Source: Knoxdaviesia capensis
Taxonomy: Eukaryota > Ascomycota > Sordariomycetes > Microascales > Gondwanamycetaceae
NCBI GenBank assembly: GCA_001510575.1
Contig: LNGK01000002.1
Span: 1,786,144-1,850,143, forward strand
Direction: 5' to 3'
Length of the DNA stretch: 64,000 nucleotides
The first letter of the stretch is position 1; each line of letters begins with the position of its first letter. Positions 12,037 to 24,278 of this stretch are shown in pieces. The notes beneath the pieces were generated by a model. The model saw only the letters and a program-made list of their open reading frames with translations. It was not told the DNA's origin and did no database searches. The position numbers and the translations under genes are program-made.

Positions 12037-15000
12037 TCACCGGAACAAACTCCGAATATCCATGAGCTTCTGCCGTGCCGCCTCAGTCTTATCAGGCTTC
12101 TTGTCACGGCCGTCCATGCTCAAGCTCGCCAGCTTCATCTTCTTCTCCTGCAGCTCCATCATCTTCTCCTCAAACGACTCGTTCATGATGTAGCGCACTG
12201 TGCGCACCGGCCGCTTCTGCCCCAGCCGGTGCACGCGGTCGATCGCCTGCGCCTCGGCCGCCGGGTTGAACTGCGGCTCCATCACGTACACGCTGTTGCC
12301 CGCCGTCAGATTCAGTCCCAGGCCACCCGCCATGATCGACACCAGAATCACGTGGATCGAGTCGTCCTCGCGGAACGCCTCCATGGCCGCCGTGCGCGCC
12401 GCCCGCGCCATCCCGCCGTCCAGCCGCGTGTAGCCGATCTGCGCGTCGTCGAGCGCCAGCTGGATCAGGTCGAGATGCGTGGTCCAGCCGGAAAACACCA
12501 CCGATTTGAACGGCCGCTCTCCCGGCCCCAGGGCCAGGGTGTCGGCCTCGCTCTTTTGAAGGTCCTCGATCAGCGCCCGTGTTTTGGTGGTGGGCCCGTG
12601 GTACGTCTCGCGCGAGATCCGCTTGCCACCGCTGCCACTGCCCCCATTAGAGGCCGAGGCGGACGCCAGGCGGCTCGAGTTAGACTGTTGCTGGTCACCG
12701 TTCATGCCGGAAATCTCGCCGTCAACCTTTGTGCGACGGAGCGCGACCAACGAAAGCGGAACATCCTGGGCATTGCAAATGTGGCATGGACCGGCACGGC
12801 GATTGGGGCGGTGGGTAATGGTCGGAAGGTCAACATCGATGTTGACGGCGCTGGCTTCAGGCTTCGTTGGCAACGATGGCTCAACTGTCTTCGCCAACGC
12901 ATTTTGCTGGGACCGGAAGCGGTTGCTGCAGTTGCAGCAGACAAGGTGGAAGCAGGCGTTCATGAAGCCAAGAAGATCTTCCTGGCCCTCTGATTCGATA
13001 TTAGCGGCATCGTTGGACCCCAGCTTCTTGCCACACTCAACACACGAGTCGTTGTTGGTCTCCTGCATCAGCTCAAACATTTCATAGGCCTTCCGTTCCG
13101 TCAACTCGGGCTTGGCTTTGGACTCGTCGTCGTCGCTATCCAGATCAATGGCCATCTCGGCTGTCATTCCATGGAGAACCTCCAAGTCCTCGTCGTTGAG
13201 AAGATCGCGGCCGTGGGCACAAATCAGTCTCAGTCTCAGGATAGACCGCAGAATGTGGATGTAGGTGTGGCCGCTGAGAGCCCGCTGCTCTCCCATCCGC
13301 GCCAATGCCTGAACGCGGTCCTGGGCATTCTTGGCAAACAAATCATAGATGAACCGTTCGTCGCTGGTGAACTGCAGCTTCACCACCTCGTCTCTTCGCG
13401 GGGGAAGATCAATCTTGTCCTTGAGCCGTCTCATGGTGATGGTATCAACCAGCATACGGAGCTTGGGGACAACCTCGGGGTCGCAGGCTTTAAACGGTTC
13501 CACAATGTGCCTCGTGAACATTCCCCTATCGTCAAAAGGCTTGAGGCGGAGGAATTGGAGAAGGGCGGCAAAGTCCTCCAGCCGGTTCTGCACCGGAGTT
13601 CCCGTCACGGCCCAGCGTCGATCGGCCTGCAAGCGGCAGATGGCCTTAAACTGCAGCGTAGAGTGCTCTCGGATCATATGGGCCTCATCTAGCACGATTC
13701 GGAACCAGCCCAGCTCCTCCAAGGGGTAGAGACCGTTCTTTCTCCGACTGCGAGAGCTAAGCTCACTCGAGACTGAGCCATAGGTGGTGATGACCAAATC
13801 AAACTCCGAAAGCTTGCTTAGATCCTTGAGCCGGTTGGAGCCATGGTAGATGTACCACGAAAACTCCCCAGGCTTGATGTGTTGTTTGATTTGCTCTTCC
13901 CAGTTCGTCACAGTACTAAGGGGACACACCAGAAGCGTCGACTTGGTATTGCGGACAATCCTGGTCAAACCAAGTGTGGCCGGGGAAGCGAGAGCTCCCG
14001 CGTTGGACTGGCGGGTCTGGGGAGGCTTGGGCTGGACCGGGGGTCGTTTGGCCCAGTCTTGCGCTTCCTTCAACGATCCACAGATCAACGAGAGAATGCT
14101 GAGTGTCTTTCCAAGCCCCATCATATCGGCTAGGATTCCACCGCGCATGAGCGGAATTTGGGTTTCCGCCTGTCCAGTGATGGAGTGAATAAAAACCCCG
14201 AGAGGCCGGCCGCCCACCAGTTTCGTCTTTTGCACCCACAAGGCCGAACTGGTAGTATCGGAGGCAGAGTCGGGGATCGCCTCTCTCTGGATCATGAAGA
14301 AAAGGCCCTGCTTCTGATGCAGCAGAAGCGGTGTCGAGATGATAGGATCGGCATCAGCCTGCGGAAAGTCGTCACTTCGCGTCAGGGAATCGAAAACCCC
14401 AAGAACTTCATCGCGAACTTCTTCGGCCGAACGAATGGTAGGTGGCGGCGCGATCGGTCGAGACAGAACCACCCGCTGGGGAGGGGGGGCACGGTTTTCA
14501 TCAGTATGCGGGTTCACAACCTTCACTCCCTTCTGTACAAACTGGGGAGGACGGAGTTGGAGAGCACAGCGAGACAGATGTTTGCCAACGGCACGAGCAT
14601 ATTTGATCGGTCCATATACCATCAGGTTAAGGGGGTATGACCGCGAAATCGGCTCGCCGGCAACTTCATCATCCTTGCGCTGGCGTGAAGGAATGCGGCA
14701 GTCGGTGCGAACTTTCATGTTGGAATCCAGAAGTTGGGCGAGACCGGCGGCTGTAGCCGCATCGACGGAGCCGATGATTTCCCGAGTGTGATCGTAGGCG
14801 AGGATCTTGGTGGTCCGCTCGCCAGACATGCGCCGCAGGACGATCTTGATGAACGGATACCAGGCCGGGCCGAATAGGCTCTGAGTTCCCGGTTTGGGAG
14901 ACGGCACCTTGTGGCAATCAAGTTTAGCATCCAGCCCACCGTAGCAAACTTCTTCCTCCTGCGGATCGAACATTTGAACGTCGTCGTCATCTTGGGCGGG

Positions 15001-15859
15001 GTCTTGATGGAAGATTCAAGGGTTAGGAGTGATTGTTCACAGTTCACATATCATCATCAGTAGAGACTTACCAGCTGTCAGGTCCACCGTAGTCGGAACA
15101 CTGGGGAGGGGCTTAGGGGATGCTGCCACACCGGTCGACTTGACCCACGTAGAATGAAGGGCGTTGCTACTAAAACTGATGGGGATGCGAGGATTCCGCT
15201 GGCCGACTTGGGCAGTCTGCGGCACGCCGTCGACATCGACCTTTCGCCGCTTATTCAGAGGGGGGCTCAGAGCCATATTCGATGCAAAAGCATTGGAAAT
15301 AGGGGCAGGAACGGGGAATTGATCCAGCGTCATCGGAAGCGGGGGCTGCGGTGTAGGTTGGGTGGCAAACGGCGCCAACAACTCGGCCAGAGCCGGAGCT
15401 GACGGCGGTCGGTGGAGTTGAGGCTGGAGGTTGAATTGGGGGGCGAGCTGGAGGTGCATTTCCTGCTGTGGTTGGGGCTGGGGATCAGATATCTGCAGGG
15501 GATTAGGGTCATGAGGAAGCAGTCTCGAAGTCTGTTGGTGGTTCGACCGCGTGAGCATAGTGGGAAACGAGGAAAAGAAGTCCGAAGTTGACACATCCCG
15601 GGACAGACTGAAGTTGAAGTCCATGTTCTGGTTCAGGCCACCGTCGAGGAAGGAGACGGTGGAAGCATTCCGCGAGATGGTCGACGTCGGCGAAGCTTCG
15701 GGGGAGTCCGGGGACATGTTCGTGTCCCGGTATCCCCGCATTTCCACCGGATCATCGTCGATATCTGCGGCTGAGATCCAATACGGCCGCCGTTAGGGTT
15801 AGCTGTCAACACATGGGCAATCTTGGGGCCTGCAACTCACCCTTTCCAAACGTAGCCAT
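12037..15859 (-). CDS. SNF2-family helicase with RING finger and HIRAN-like region (Rad5/HLTF-like)
   Basis: Three exons on the minus strand: 15859-15841 (19 nt, MATFGK plus one base), 15770-15072, 15002-12037, about 1227 aa. Residues 1-240 are Pro/Gln/Ser-rich. Residues about 280-390 resemble a HIRAN domain (LFGPAWYPFIK, REIIGSVDAATA, MVYGPIKYARAVGKHL). The SNF2 ATPase follows: Walker A MMGLGKT near 531, DEAH box LDEAHMI near 676, AVTGTPVQNR. A C3HC4 RING sits at about 890-985 (CVECGK, ACFHLVCCNC, CHIC) between the helicase lobes. The C-terminal lobe has VVFSGWTTHLDLI and the arginine-finger motif QAIDRVHRLGQ. This domain order is that of Rad5/HLTF, which remodel stalled forks and polyubiquitylate PCNA. 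A Rad16-like paralogue cannot be excluded. Likely nuclear. The first coding exon is too short to be found by ORF scanning. Confidence 0.85.
15792..15802 (-). other. Telomere-like motif overlapping the branch site of helicase intron 1
   Basis: The + strand reads GTTAGGGTTAG. On the transcribed strand it is CTAACCCTAAC, whose first five bases match the fungal branch consensus, about 30 nt before the CTCAG acceptor at 15771-15772. Confidence 0.6.
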
Positions 15860-17702
15860 GATCAGACACAGTCAGCCACACAGGCCCAGAATGAAGGATT
15901 CTCGGTGATTAACAAGGCTCAACACCAGCCACAGCGGTCTCTATCTCTCGAACAAACGAAAGCTCAACGACCAGCCAACGGACAACATCAGAATGGCTGT
16001 CCAGATTCTTTTGGTCAAGATGCACGAACCCGTCTCACAGTCAAGAATAGGGAGAGGCCAATCAGACAGAAGTTGGGATGAAAGTATGCAGAGGCCAAAT
16101 CACAGTAGAACTCGGAGATCTTGAAGCTGTATCAGACTATGATTCATAGATCCTCCAGATACCAAGAGTCAGCCTAAGATAAGAGAAGCATATATAACTG
16201 ATTAGATACCACTACTATCTGATAAGAAGACTTGTGGACAACTGAGCAGAGAAGAAAGCCCAGGCCATCGATCATGATTCAAGCATACCTTGATATATCG
16301 AACTGGATGTCTGTGTGCCTTTATTGCAGGGGGGGAGAAGTGGGCGATGGAGAAGGGGAAGAAACGAATCTGGGAAAAACGAAGAAGAGAAGTTGAAAGA
16401 AGAAGAAGAAAAGACAAACACCAACGGGTTAGAAAGAAGAGGGGAAGAAGAAATAAACAGATTAGCCGATCACAGGAAAACAGAAGTCCGTGATAGAAGG
16501 AAAAAGGAAGAAATAAAAAGAAGGAAGAAGAAAAACGACATGGCAGTGAACTTTGTAGTGGTTGAAGCCTTGAAATTCATACACTGGGATTCACACATAT
16601 AAGTACAGTGTGAGGATTGCAAGGCTGTACTGTGTGGAAGTGGGTGCAAATTCGAGACAGGCGCGATAAGATCGGCTGTCGAAATGGTCACAGGATCAAG
16701 TCAGGACTTGCGGCGTGGGATGTAGCTTTCCTATGAGAGCCCCATACAGACGGTACTTCCAGTCTGCATTGCCAGCAGAATGCCAGTGAACGAGCTACGT
16801 AATAATCCAGAAACCCGTCAAAATCTCCCCACGCGGAATGGATTCTGCCATAGATGAGAAAAATCCCGACCGATCACGAGGATGTGCAACACCTGCCTGC
16901 CCGAGAACACGCGTGGAAACTGGCACAGGGCAGGCATACAGCGTGGAACCGGGTGTGAAAACGGCCAAAACGCGCCTGGTCCTGAAAACGCCGCGAAATC
17001 GGCACGCCCATACAAAAAAGTGCTAGCACTGTACAGTCATGTGGCTCCTTCTGTTCTTCACTGAATCACCGACCGACCGCCTTCCGTTTTTTTCCTGCGT
17101 CCTGACTCGTCAAGTGCTCCTTCCTTCGCTGCAGACATGCGTACATGTACTGTACAAACGAGGGCTTCATGCAACGACCGGCGTTATGTAATGCCGTTTC
17201 CTGCGCATAATCAGCCCAGGCGTTCAACACGGGGGAAGGAGCGAGTTGGTTGCCGGAGGAGGAGCGCGGGGGAAGGAATGGCCGGTCGCGCACTTGCTGC
17301 TGGATTGCAGATGGATGTGTGCCGGTCACGTGACGACGCTTGCAAATCTAGACCACATATTAACTTCAACCTCGAATGTGGCGCTTCAGTCTGAAATTCG
17401 GCTGCCTGGCCTGGGCGGAGCAACTCGGAACCCTAACCCTAATACGTTTGCTTGATGATATGATTGCCCAATTCAACGACACACCTCTTCTCTTCTCAAC
17501 CTAAATATACTCGGCCTCCCGCGACGAAATCTTGTACGGGGTTTCTGCCGGGTTCTTTTATTCTTGCATTTTGGCAGCTCACTGTTTCTTTATCTTGACT
17601 GGCTTGTGTACAGTCTCTCTCATCTTGCTTCATCTTCACACAGCCGAATTACCCCCCTCCGTTCCCGATTGACGTTCCACTACCCGGTGCACCTCCGCAG
17701 AT
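15860..17702. promoter_or_regulatory. Divergent promoter region, SNF2 helicase (-) and cofactor D (+)
   Basis: A 1.84-kb spacer without a credible gene. The helicase side (15860-16700) contains GAAGAAGAA-rich DNA at 16380-16550, that is, a CT-rich leader on its transcribed strand, and a CCAAT motif at 16058-16062. The cofactor D side holds CCCTAACCCTAA at 17431-17442 and CCAAT at 17468-17472, about 260 and 230 bp before its ATG, followed by a T/C-rich leader at 17540-17640. Short frames here lack coding character. Confidence 0.55.
17430..17442 (+). promoter_or_regulatory. Double telomere-like box upstream of the cofactor D gene
   Basis: ACCCTAACCCTAA, two perfect CCCTAA units, about 260 bp before the TBCD start and followed 25 bp later by CCAAT. 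This resembles the AACCCTAA sites bound by Myb-type Tbf1-like factors in other fungi; function here is inferred. Confidence 0.5.
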
Positions 17703-20700
17703 ATGGACGCCAGCGAGCTTGACCAGGATATCAAGCTCCAGAAAGCTTCGGGCGAGCTGCTGGCTGATCTGGAGAACCTGATCCCGCGTCTTCTCTGGAA
17801 ACCAGACGGCAAAGATGGCCGGAAGCTCCGATATGTCGTTAAAGTCGCCGAGGTGGTGAAGATCGACCTGCTGGTAAGTGGCCGTTTGCCCGATATGCAT
17901 CAACACATAGATATCTATATCTCTAAGATACATTCGATCTCAACGAACCCCCTCTAATTGGCTTTCCTCGCCCCCTCTTCTAGACACTGGAAAAGTTCCT
18001 GGAGATCCCCCAGCTGCTCGACCCTCACCTGCCTTCGCTGGTCCCCCAGCTGGCTGAAGCGTACCTGGAGTACCTCCACAACCGCAGCCGGGAACGCCAA
18101 GTGCCGTCCCAGGCCTTCCACTACGTGTATCCCCTCCGCCAGGCCGTTGCAACCCTTCTGTACAGCTTCTGCAAGATCCGTTCCGAGAAGGTCATTGTGC
18201 GGTTCCTCAACGTCGAGGCCCGCTACATTGAACTGCTCCTGTCGTGCCTTGAAGAAGACTACCACCATACCATCACCAAGTCCAAGCTGGTCCGCCAGTG
18301 GACGTGGCAAGAGCGTTATATCTGCCTCCTCTGGCTGTCTCAGCTGCTGTTTGCCCCGTTTGACCTGTCCACCATCTCCACCATTGACCTGGACGACATG
18401 ACTCTCCCGGCCATCCCCCACTTCACGTGGCCCGCGAATCTCCCCGGTATTGCCACGCGGCTTCTGCCGTATGCCATCCGGTGTCTCGGCTCGCCCGGCA
18501 AGGAACGGGATGGTGCCAAGGCCGTGTTGGTGCGGCTGTCCACGCGGAAGGACATGCAGGAACTGAAACTGCTAGAGTCCCTGATGAACTGGGCTATGGA
18601 GTCGTTGACTCCTAAGCCTGACAGCCCCAGTGAAACCCCCTACGAGTATGTCGGAAAACTGTCGTATCTCGCCGGTGTGCTCCGTGCTGCCGTCGATACT
18701 TCCGACGTCGACCAATACCTGCCGCGGGTCTTTGAAACCATGCAGGAAATCATGACGGCCGATTCTCCAATGGCCAAAACCATGCGGGGCTCGGCCCTTG
18801 CCCGGAAGATGATAATCAAGGTGCTGCGGTCGGCTTCCGCTCTGATTCTGCGCCAAGATGATCCTGCGCCGGATAGCATGGAACTGATTGAAGGCTGCAT
18901 CAGCATCCTTTTGGAAAAAGTTGGCGATAACGACACGCCGGTCCGCTTCGCTGCCAGCAAGGCTCTCAGTATCATCACGCTGCGACTGGACCCGGAAATG
19001 GCCTCGCAGGTTGTCGAGGCTGTTCTTGAGTCTCTGAGCCGCAATGTTCTGTGGCTCCCCAACCCCAACGACGCCACTGCCCCGCGAATCCGTGATCTCT
19101 CTGCCGTGGACCAGCTGGAATGGCACGGACTCATGCTGACTCTCTCCCATCTGCTGTACCGCCGGTCTCCTCCCGCCGAAAAACTCCCGGATATCATTCA
19201 CGCTCTGCTCCTGGGTCTGTCGTTTGAACAGCGGTCTACAGCTGGCATTTCCGTCGGCACGAATGTGCGTGATGCCGCCTGTTTCGGCATCTGGGCGCTG
19301 TCCAGACGCTACACCAGTGATGAGCTCCTCCAAGTCCCCACGGCATCGGTGTTCGCCGCCCAGGCACATACGCACGGGGGAAGCTCCACCGCCAAAGCCG
19401 CACCGCCGTCCATCCTCCAGGTTCTTGCCACTGAGCTTGTGGTTTCTGCATCGCGGGACCCGGCCGGCAACATCCGCCGCGGCTCTGCTGCGGCCCTGCA
19501 GGAACTGATTGGTCGGCACCCCGACACAATCGACAACGGCATTGCTGTCGTGCAGACGGTGGATTATCTGGCTGTTGCGCTGCGCTCGCGGGCCATCCAC
19601 GAAGTCTCTCTTGGCGCTGCACGCTTGTCCAAGACGTACGGCGAAGCTCTTCAGGACGCGCTGATGGGCTGGCGGGGTGTTGGCGATGCGGATACCGCAG
19701 CTCGGCGCGTCACTGCACAGAGCTTCGGCTCGTTGACTTTGGAACTGGCTCTGCTTGATGCCGCTACGCCCGGATCTGGGGTTTCCGGCGCGGTCGGCCA
19801 GTTTGACCGGGCTGTGTCGGTTGTGCTCCGCCAGATGAAGTTGCTTGAGGCGCGGCAGGTCGAGGAGCGTCACGGTCTACTGCTCTGTATGGCTGCCGTT
19901 CTCGACCATATCCCCGACCTGGTCAAGATTGTTACTATAGCTGGTTCGAACGTTGTGGACGCCCAGGCCGCGGTGTTTCAGAAGTTCATCAACAGGGCTT
20001 TGACCCAAGCCGTGGCCTCACTCCAAAATGGCTTGGAGGACCCGGCCGCCCGTCGGAGCGAGCTAGTCGCCGAAGCTGCCTCCCGGTTGGCCATTTCGCT
20101 GTTGCCGATTCTACAGACCATGCCGATTATTGAGCGAGAGGGGGTGGCCTCGACCATGTTCACGCTGGTGAAAGAAAATCTGCAGTCTGGTCACGCAATC
20201 CTCGAGTCTGGATCTACCAATCACCTGATCAGCTTCGTAAAGCTACTCGACTCATCACGCAAGCCAAACGATGATGCGTCGCGTGTAGCCGGCATTCTCA
20301 GCGACGCCATGATTACCTGGCTGGACTACAACGATCAGGATACGGCTGACGCAGTAGCCGAGGCGGCGCTGGCGTATCTGGTCTTGTCACTTCCTACCGA
20401 GCGCACCACCGTTCTGGCGTCGTGGGCTGAGAAGATCACCGGCATCGGCAGCAAAAAGCCCCGTCCGGGTGAAGGCTACGGCTTCTTCTTTGCGTCCGCT
20501 ATGGCCTACCCCATGGTCTCGGCCCTGATCCGCAGCAGTATTCTAGGCGGCACCTCTTCCGTTCCGGGCGACGACGCCGAATCCCTGCACACCGACCAGA
20601 ACGTCATCCGCACCGCCCTGTTGCAGCGCTGGACCGCCGATCCGGACGTACTAACGCGTGTGTCCCTGCTCCGCAGCCTGGAGCGCAGCGACATCCTGCG

Positions 20701-21837
20701 GTTCGCGCCGCTGTCGTTTGTCGGAGTCATTTCGGCTGGTCTGGATGATTACACCACCACGGCCCGCGGAGACTACGGGTCACTGGTGCGCACTGCCGCG
20801 CTACGTGCCATCCAGGTCATGTGGAAGAACCTCAGCGCCGACGATATGAGCGAGGAGGAGCGCGAATGGCTGCAGAAGTCGGCGGCCACGCTGTTTCTCA
20901 AAGTCCTGAGACTTTCCGCCGAGAAACTTGATCGTGTGCGCAGCGAGGCGTATAAAACCCTTATTCTTGCCATGAACCCTGAGTGAGTTCCTCTATCCTT
21001 TTATGGCCGGAGGGAGCAATTACTGACGACACACTTTTCTTTCTTTGTAGGTTCGCGGCGAAGTTCAAGCTCATGACTTTCTCGTCGGAGAGGTACTTCA
21101 AGTCACTGCTCACGCTCTACGATGACGACAGTATTGTCCCTTTGATCTCCGAAACTGTCAAGGCTAGCACGAGCACTTGGTTCGAGGCGTTGATGTCCGG
21201 CTACGCGGTCTCGGCCGATACCGGCAACGAGGGCCTCGTGATAGCCAGCCGGGACGCGCTCTGCTGGTTCTGCTCCGAGTACACCACCGCCGCCGGAGCG
21301 GAGTCCCCCGCCCTCGTGCACATCGGCACCGCCCTTGTAGAGAATCTCCGCGTCTTCCAGGGCCGCGACCGCGTGCTCGTGGCCACGCTCGAACTCACCT
21401 CGTTCCTGCTGCGCATGGGGCTCCTGGAGGCCTGCAGCGCCGTCGACGCCCGCACGCTGTGCACGCTGGCGCAGAAAGCTGCGTACCGCACCGGCAGCAC
21501 TCGCAAGATCGAGGCGTGCATCCGCGTCTACGGCGCCCTGGTCCACCTCGGCGCGCCGGGGCGGCCCACACCGGCAATCAAACGGCCTGCTGAGGCGGCC
21601 GCGGAGGCGCGCAAGCGGCTCGGCGCGTTGATGTACCATCCGTGGCCGATGGTGCGCGGGTTCGTCGTGGATGAGCTGTGGGGTCTTGTCGGGGAGGATG
21701 TCACGGATATTGAGGCGGCGGGTGCGGAGGAGGCTGGTGTCGCGGTTGGCGGCGGACGGGTGCTTCTCGGGACGGCGTGGTCGGCGGCGTCGAAGAGTGA
21801 TATCAAGGAGGTTGTGCAGCAGCTTGGACTCGAGTAG
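17703..21837 (+). CDS. Tubulin-folding cofactor D (TBCD; Alp1/Cin1 family)
   Basis: Three exons: 17703-17873, 17984-20982, 21051-21837, about 1318 aa, slightly longer than the human protein. The N-terminal segment holds ELLADLENLIPRLLWKPDGK and, after intron 1, LEKFLEIPQLLDPHLPSLV and FCKIRSEKVIVRFLNVEARY, the family hallmark. Next come HEAT/ARM-type helical repeats through the protein, including IRCLGSPGKERDGAKAVLVR and GDNDTPVRFAASKALSIIT. The C-terminal exon carries the predicted cofactor-D C-terminal domain. Role: captures beta-tubulin, joins cofactors E and C in assembling alpha/beta heterodimers, and can disassemble them; cytosolic. Both introns are short with canonical borders. It is the second microtubule gene within 10 kb, after GCP2, with the SNF2 helicase between them. 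Confidence 0.93.
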
Positions 21838-24187
21838 TCTGTGGTGGAGGGAATGCTGGATACGTGTCTGTTTGTGACTCTCTCAAAGGGAAGACGAACT
21901 CAAGTTGCATAGATAACTTCCTACCGGATAGAGAGACTTTCTCGTTTGTTCAAATTTGTTTCTGGTCATGTCATCCAACGCAAGGGATATGAATAGTTAG
22001 GGTTGGGGCTGGTGAGCCCCTGATATCTGTGATACAACTAAATCATTGCTGAGAGTGGGACTTGACCATCAACCAACTATGCAGCTAGCTTTCTTCAGCT
22101 CCAGTAGCTCGACCCGTACGTAGGATTCCACCCTTGACATGGTCCGTTCGACACTAGATAGATTAAGTCGGGCCAACAGACTTACATGACTCCTATAAGC
22201 AGTTCTCCACAAGGCACCGGGCTGGCGTATTCAGTTCATGCCTTCCAAGACAAAGGTGATGTTGCAGGCCATGATGGAATCATCGGCCTAGACTTATATG
22301 CCCTGAACAACTGTTGCATGAACAGAGTGATGCAGGTTCAGCCTCCATTCTCAAAGGAGAGGTGTGCAGATACTCCGCCCACGACGACGTGGAGACGGGT
22401 TGAATCTGGAAAGTTCGGCTTGGGGGCGGGCCAGAACGCAAAGGACCCCAGGACTGCAACTCTTTGAAGTGAGAACAGTGATGCCTTACTATAGAGGTGT
22501 GCGCTTGGGACAGGAGCACACTCGACAGAGCCGTGTCCCCTTCTTCTCCAGCTGCAGAGCTCCAGGGTCGGGCCTTTCGAAGATGTCTCGGACAGTTCAG
22601 TGCTGAAGCAAGAACCCGGAACTCAAACGCGATTGATGTCTCCGGTGGAGTATCGATCACCAGCTTTACGTGCCCTTCTTTTTCTCTCGTTCCATTTCGC
22701 CCCGATTGTTTTCCCTGCGTAGTTTGATTTCTTTCCATCCCTGAGGCTTCCTCATCACCCCCAATGTGTGTTCTCTCATTAAGCTTAAACTCACTTTTAG
22801 CGGGCCGGTAGTTCCCGCTATACCGCCCTTCGTAGAGTGGGATGTTGGGAGGAAGGTGCGTGTTCCGTTGTGGTGGGGGCTGCATTCTAGAAAACTCCGC
22901 TGAAGCCAGACTCAACATCACGCCTTCGCTCAACCCTTTTAATGGGGAATGTACATGCAGGCGAAAAGGAAGAATCAAATCCACAAAGCTCCATCACAGC
23001 TCGTAAACTGAGCAAATGATGCTTGTGTGTCGCGCGTCAAAGCACTTCGGTGGGTTAGATGCAGCATCGGGTGCTATGTTTTCGGCCTCTGAAGGATCTC
23101 GAGAGGGTCTGGATCCTAAAATCCGGAGATTCTCGACGCAACCGAACCGTATTGTGGTTCTTGGCTGCTAGATGTACGCTGTTGCAGTGTATGTGTAGTG
23201 ATTTCTAGTCTCTATTACCCAGGTTGGTTACACAAGGGAGAAGTTTGAGCCTTAAAGGGGACGGAGGAGGCCCTTCTGCCGTCTCAAACTTGACATTCGT
23301 GTGTTCTGGACACCTGTGACTTTAGGATATAAAATAGGAATCTGCAATACCGACTCTCTTCGACTTGGTGTATTGTAAACGTGATGGTCTAGATGAGGCG
23401 AGAGTAGTTCGGTCAAGAGACTGTTCGGAACAAACGGTGGATATTTCGTCCAGAGAGCAATAGAACTGGCTTGCGGTTGCCAATATGTCACATCGCATCG
23501 AGAACAAAGATGACTTGGTCACACCAGTTTCGTTAGGACATGAACAGTAGTGGAATCCTTGCTTGTGTGCTGTTGATTTTGCTGATGAAGAGGTTAACCT
23601 GGTGTTGTTCTCGGTGAAGAGTGGTGCCGGGTGTATCTCTACCATCCCAGAAGGAGTGGCAGCACACCATGTGCGGGCATAACCGCCAGGATTGCGAGAC
23701 ATCCTACGAGACGTGGGGCGTGGTGCACGGCGGCTGCTACGTAGATAGGGGCCCAAATCCGGCCGAGAGACAGAGGGGTGACTGAGGAATATCTGTGATG
23801 AAGCATCTCTACCGCAGATGCAGAGAAAAGGGACTTGCAATCCCTACCTGGCCCGGGGGGAGTCACTGGGGCGCATGCGTGCGAAGAGGGAACATGCCAG
23901 CCGGGTTGTTGATTATCTGTATCACGGACAGGGCAGACACTAACAACAGACATCTTGATAGATTACAGCAGATGCGAAGTCCCAACGGCAGGATTCCGTC
24001 ATCCGGGAGTACGTAACAGCTTGCAATCCAAGGAAGGATGCGATCCTGCCACGTCCGATTACAGGACTGAAAGGCGTGTTGACGCAGAACTGAATCAGGG
24101 AACACGCGCCAAGGCGAATATATAGAGACATAGGCTGACTAGGAGTAGGAGAGGACAGACTTGCATACATAGAGAGACACACGGGAG

Positions 24188-24219
<32 letters not shown>

Positions 24220-24278
24220 AGAGAGACAGAGAGAGACGGATGGACAGACACGCAGACACATACTAACCACTACTATCT
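21838..24278. other. Gene-poor spacer with an AG-rich microsatellite at its end
   Basis: No frame with convincing coding content. The longest minus-strand frame (22280-22984) has no recognisable motif and I reject it as a gene. GTTAGGGTTGG occurs at 21996-22006, just past the cofactor D stop. The right end is an imperfect (AG)n tract (24186-24235) directly before the decayed FG-GAP gene. Confidence 0.5.
24186..24235. repeat. Imperfect (AG)n microsatellite
   Basis: AGAGAGACAGAGAG-type repeat with scattered interruptions, immediately 5' of the decayed gene and possibly linked to its truncation. Confidence 0.9.

Noticed and set aside
17431..17442. Possibility that the window is subtelomeric because of CCCTAA repeats
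   Set aside because: Only one or two units at each site, dispersed among single-copy housekeeping genes.
22280..22984. 234-codon minus-strand frame
   Set aside because: No recognisable motif, no intron context and mixed composition; cannot be distinguished from chance.
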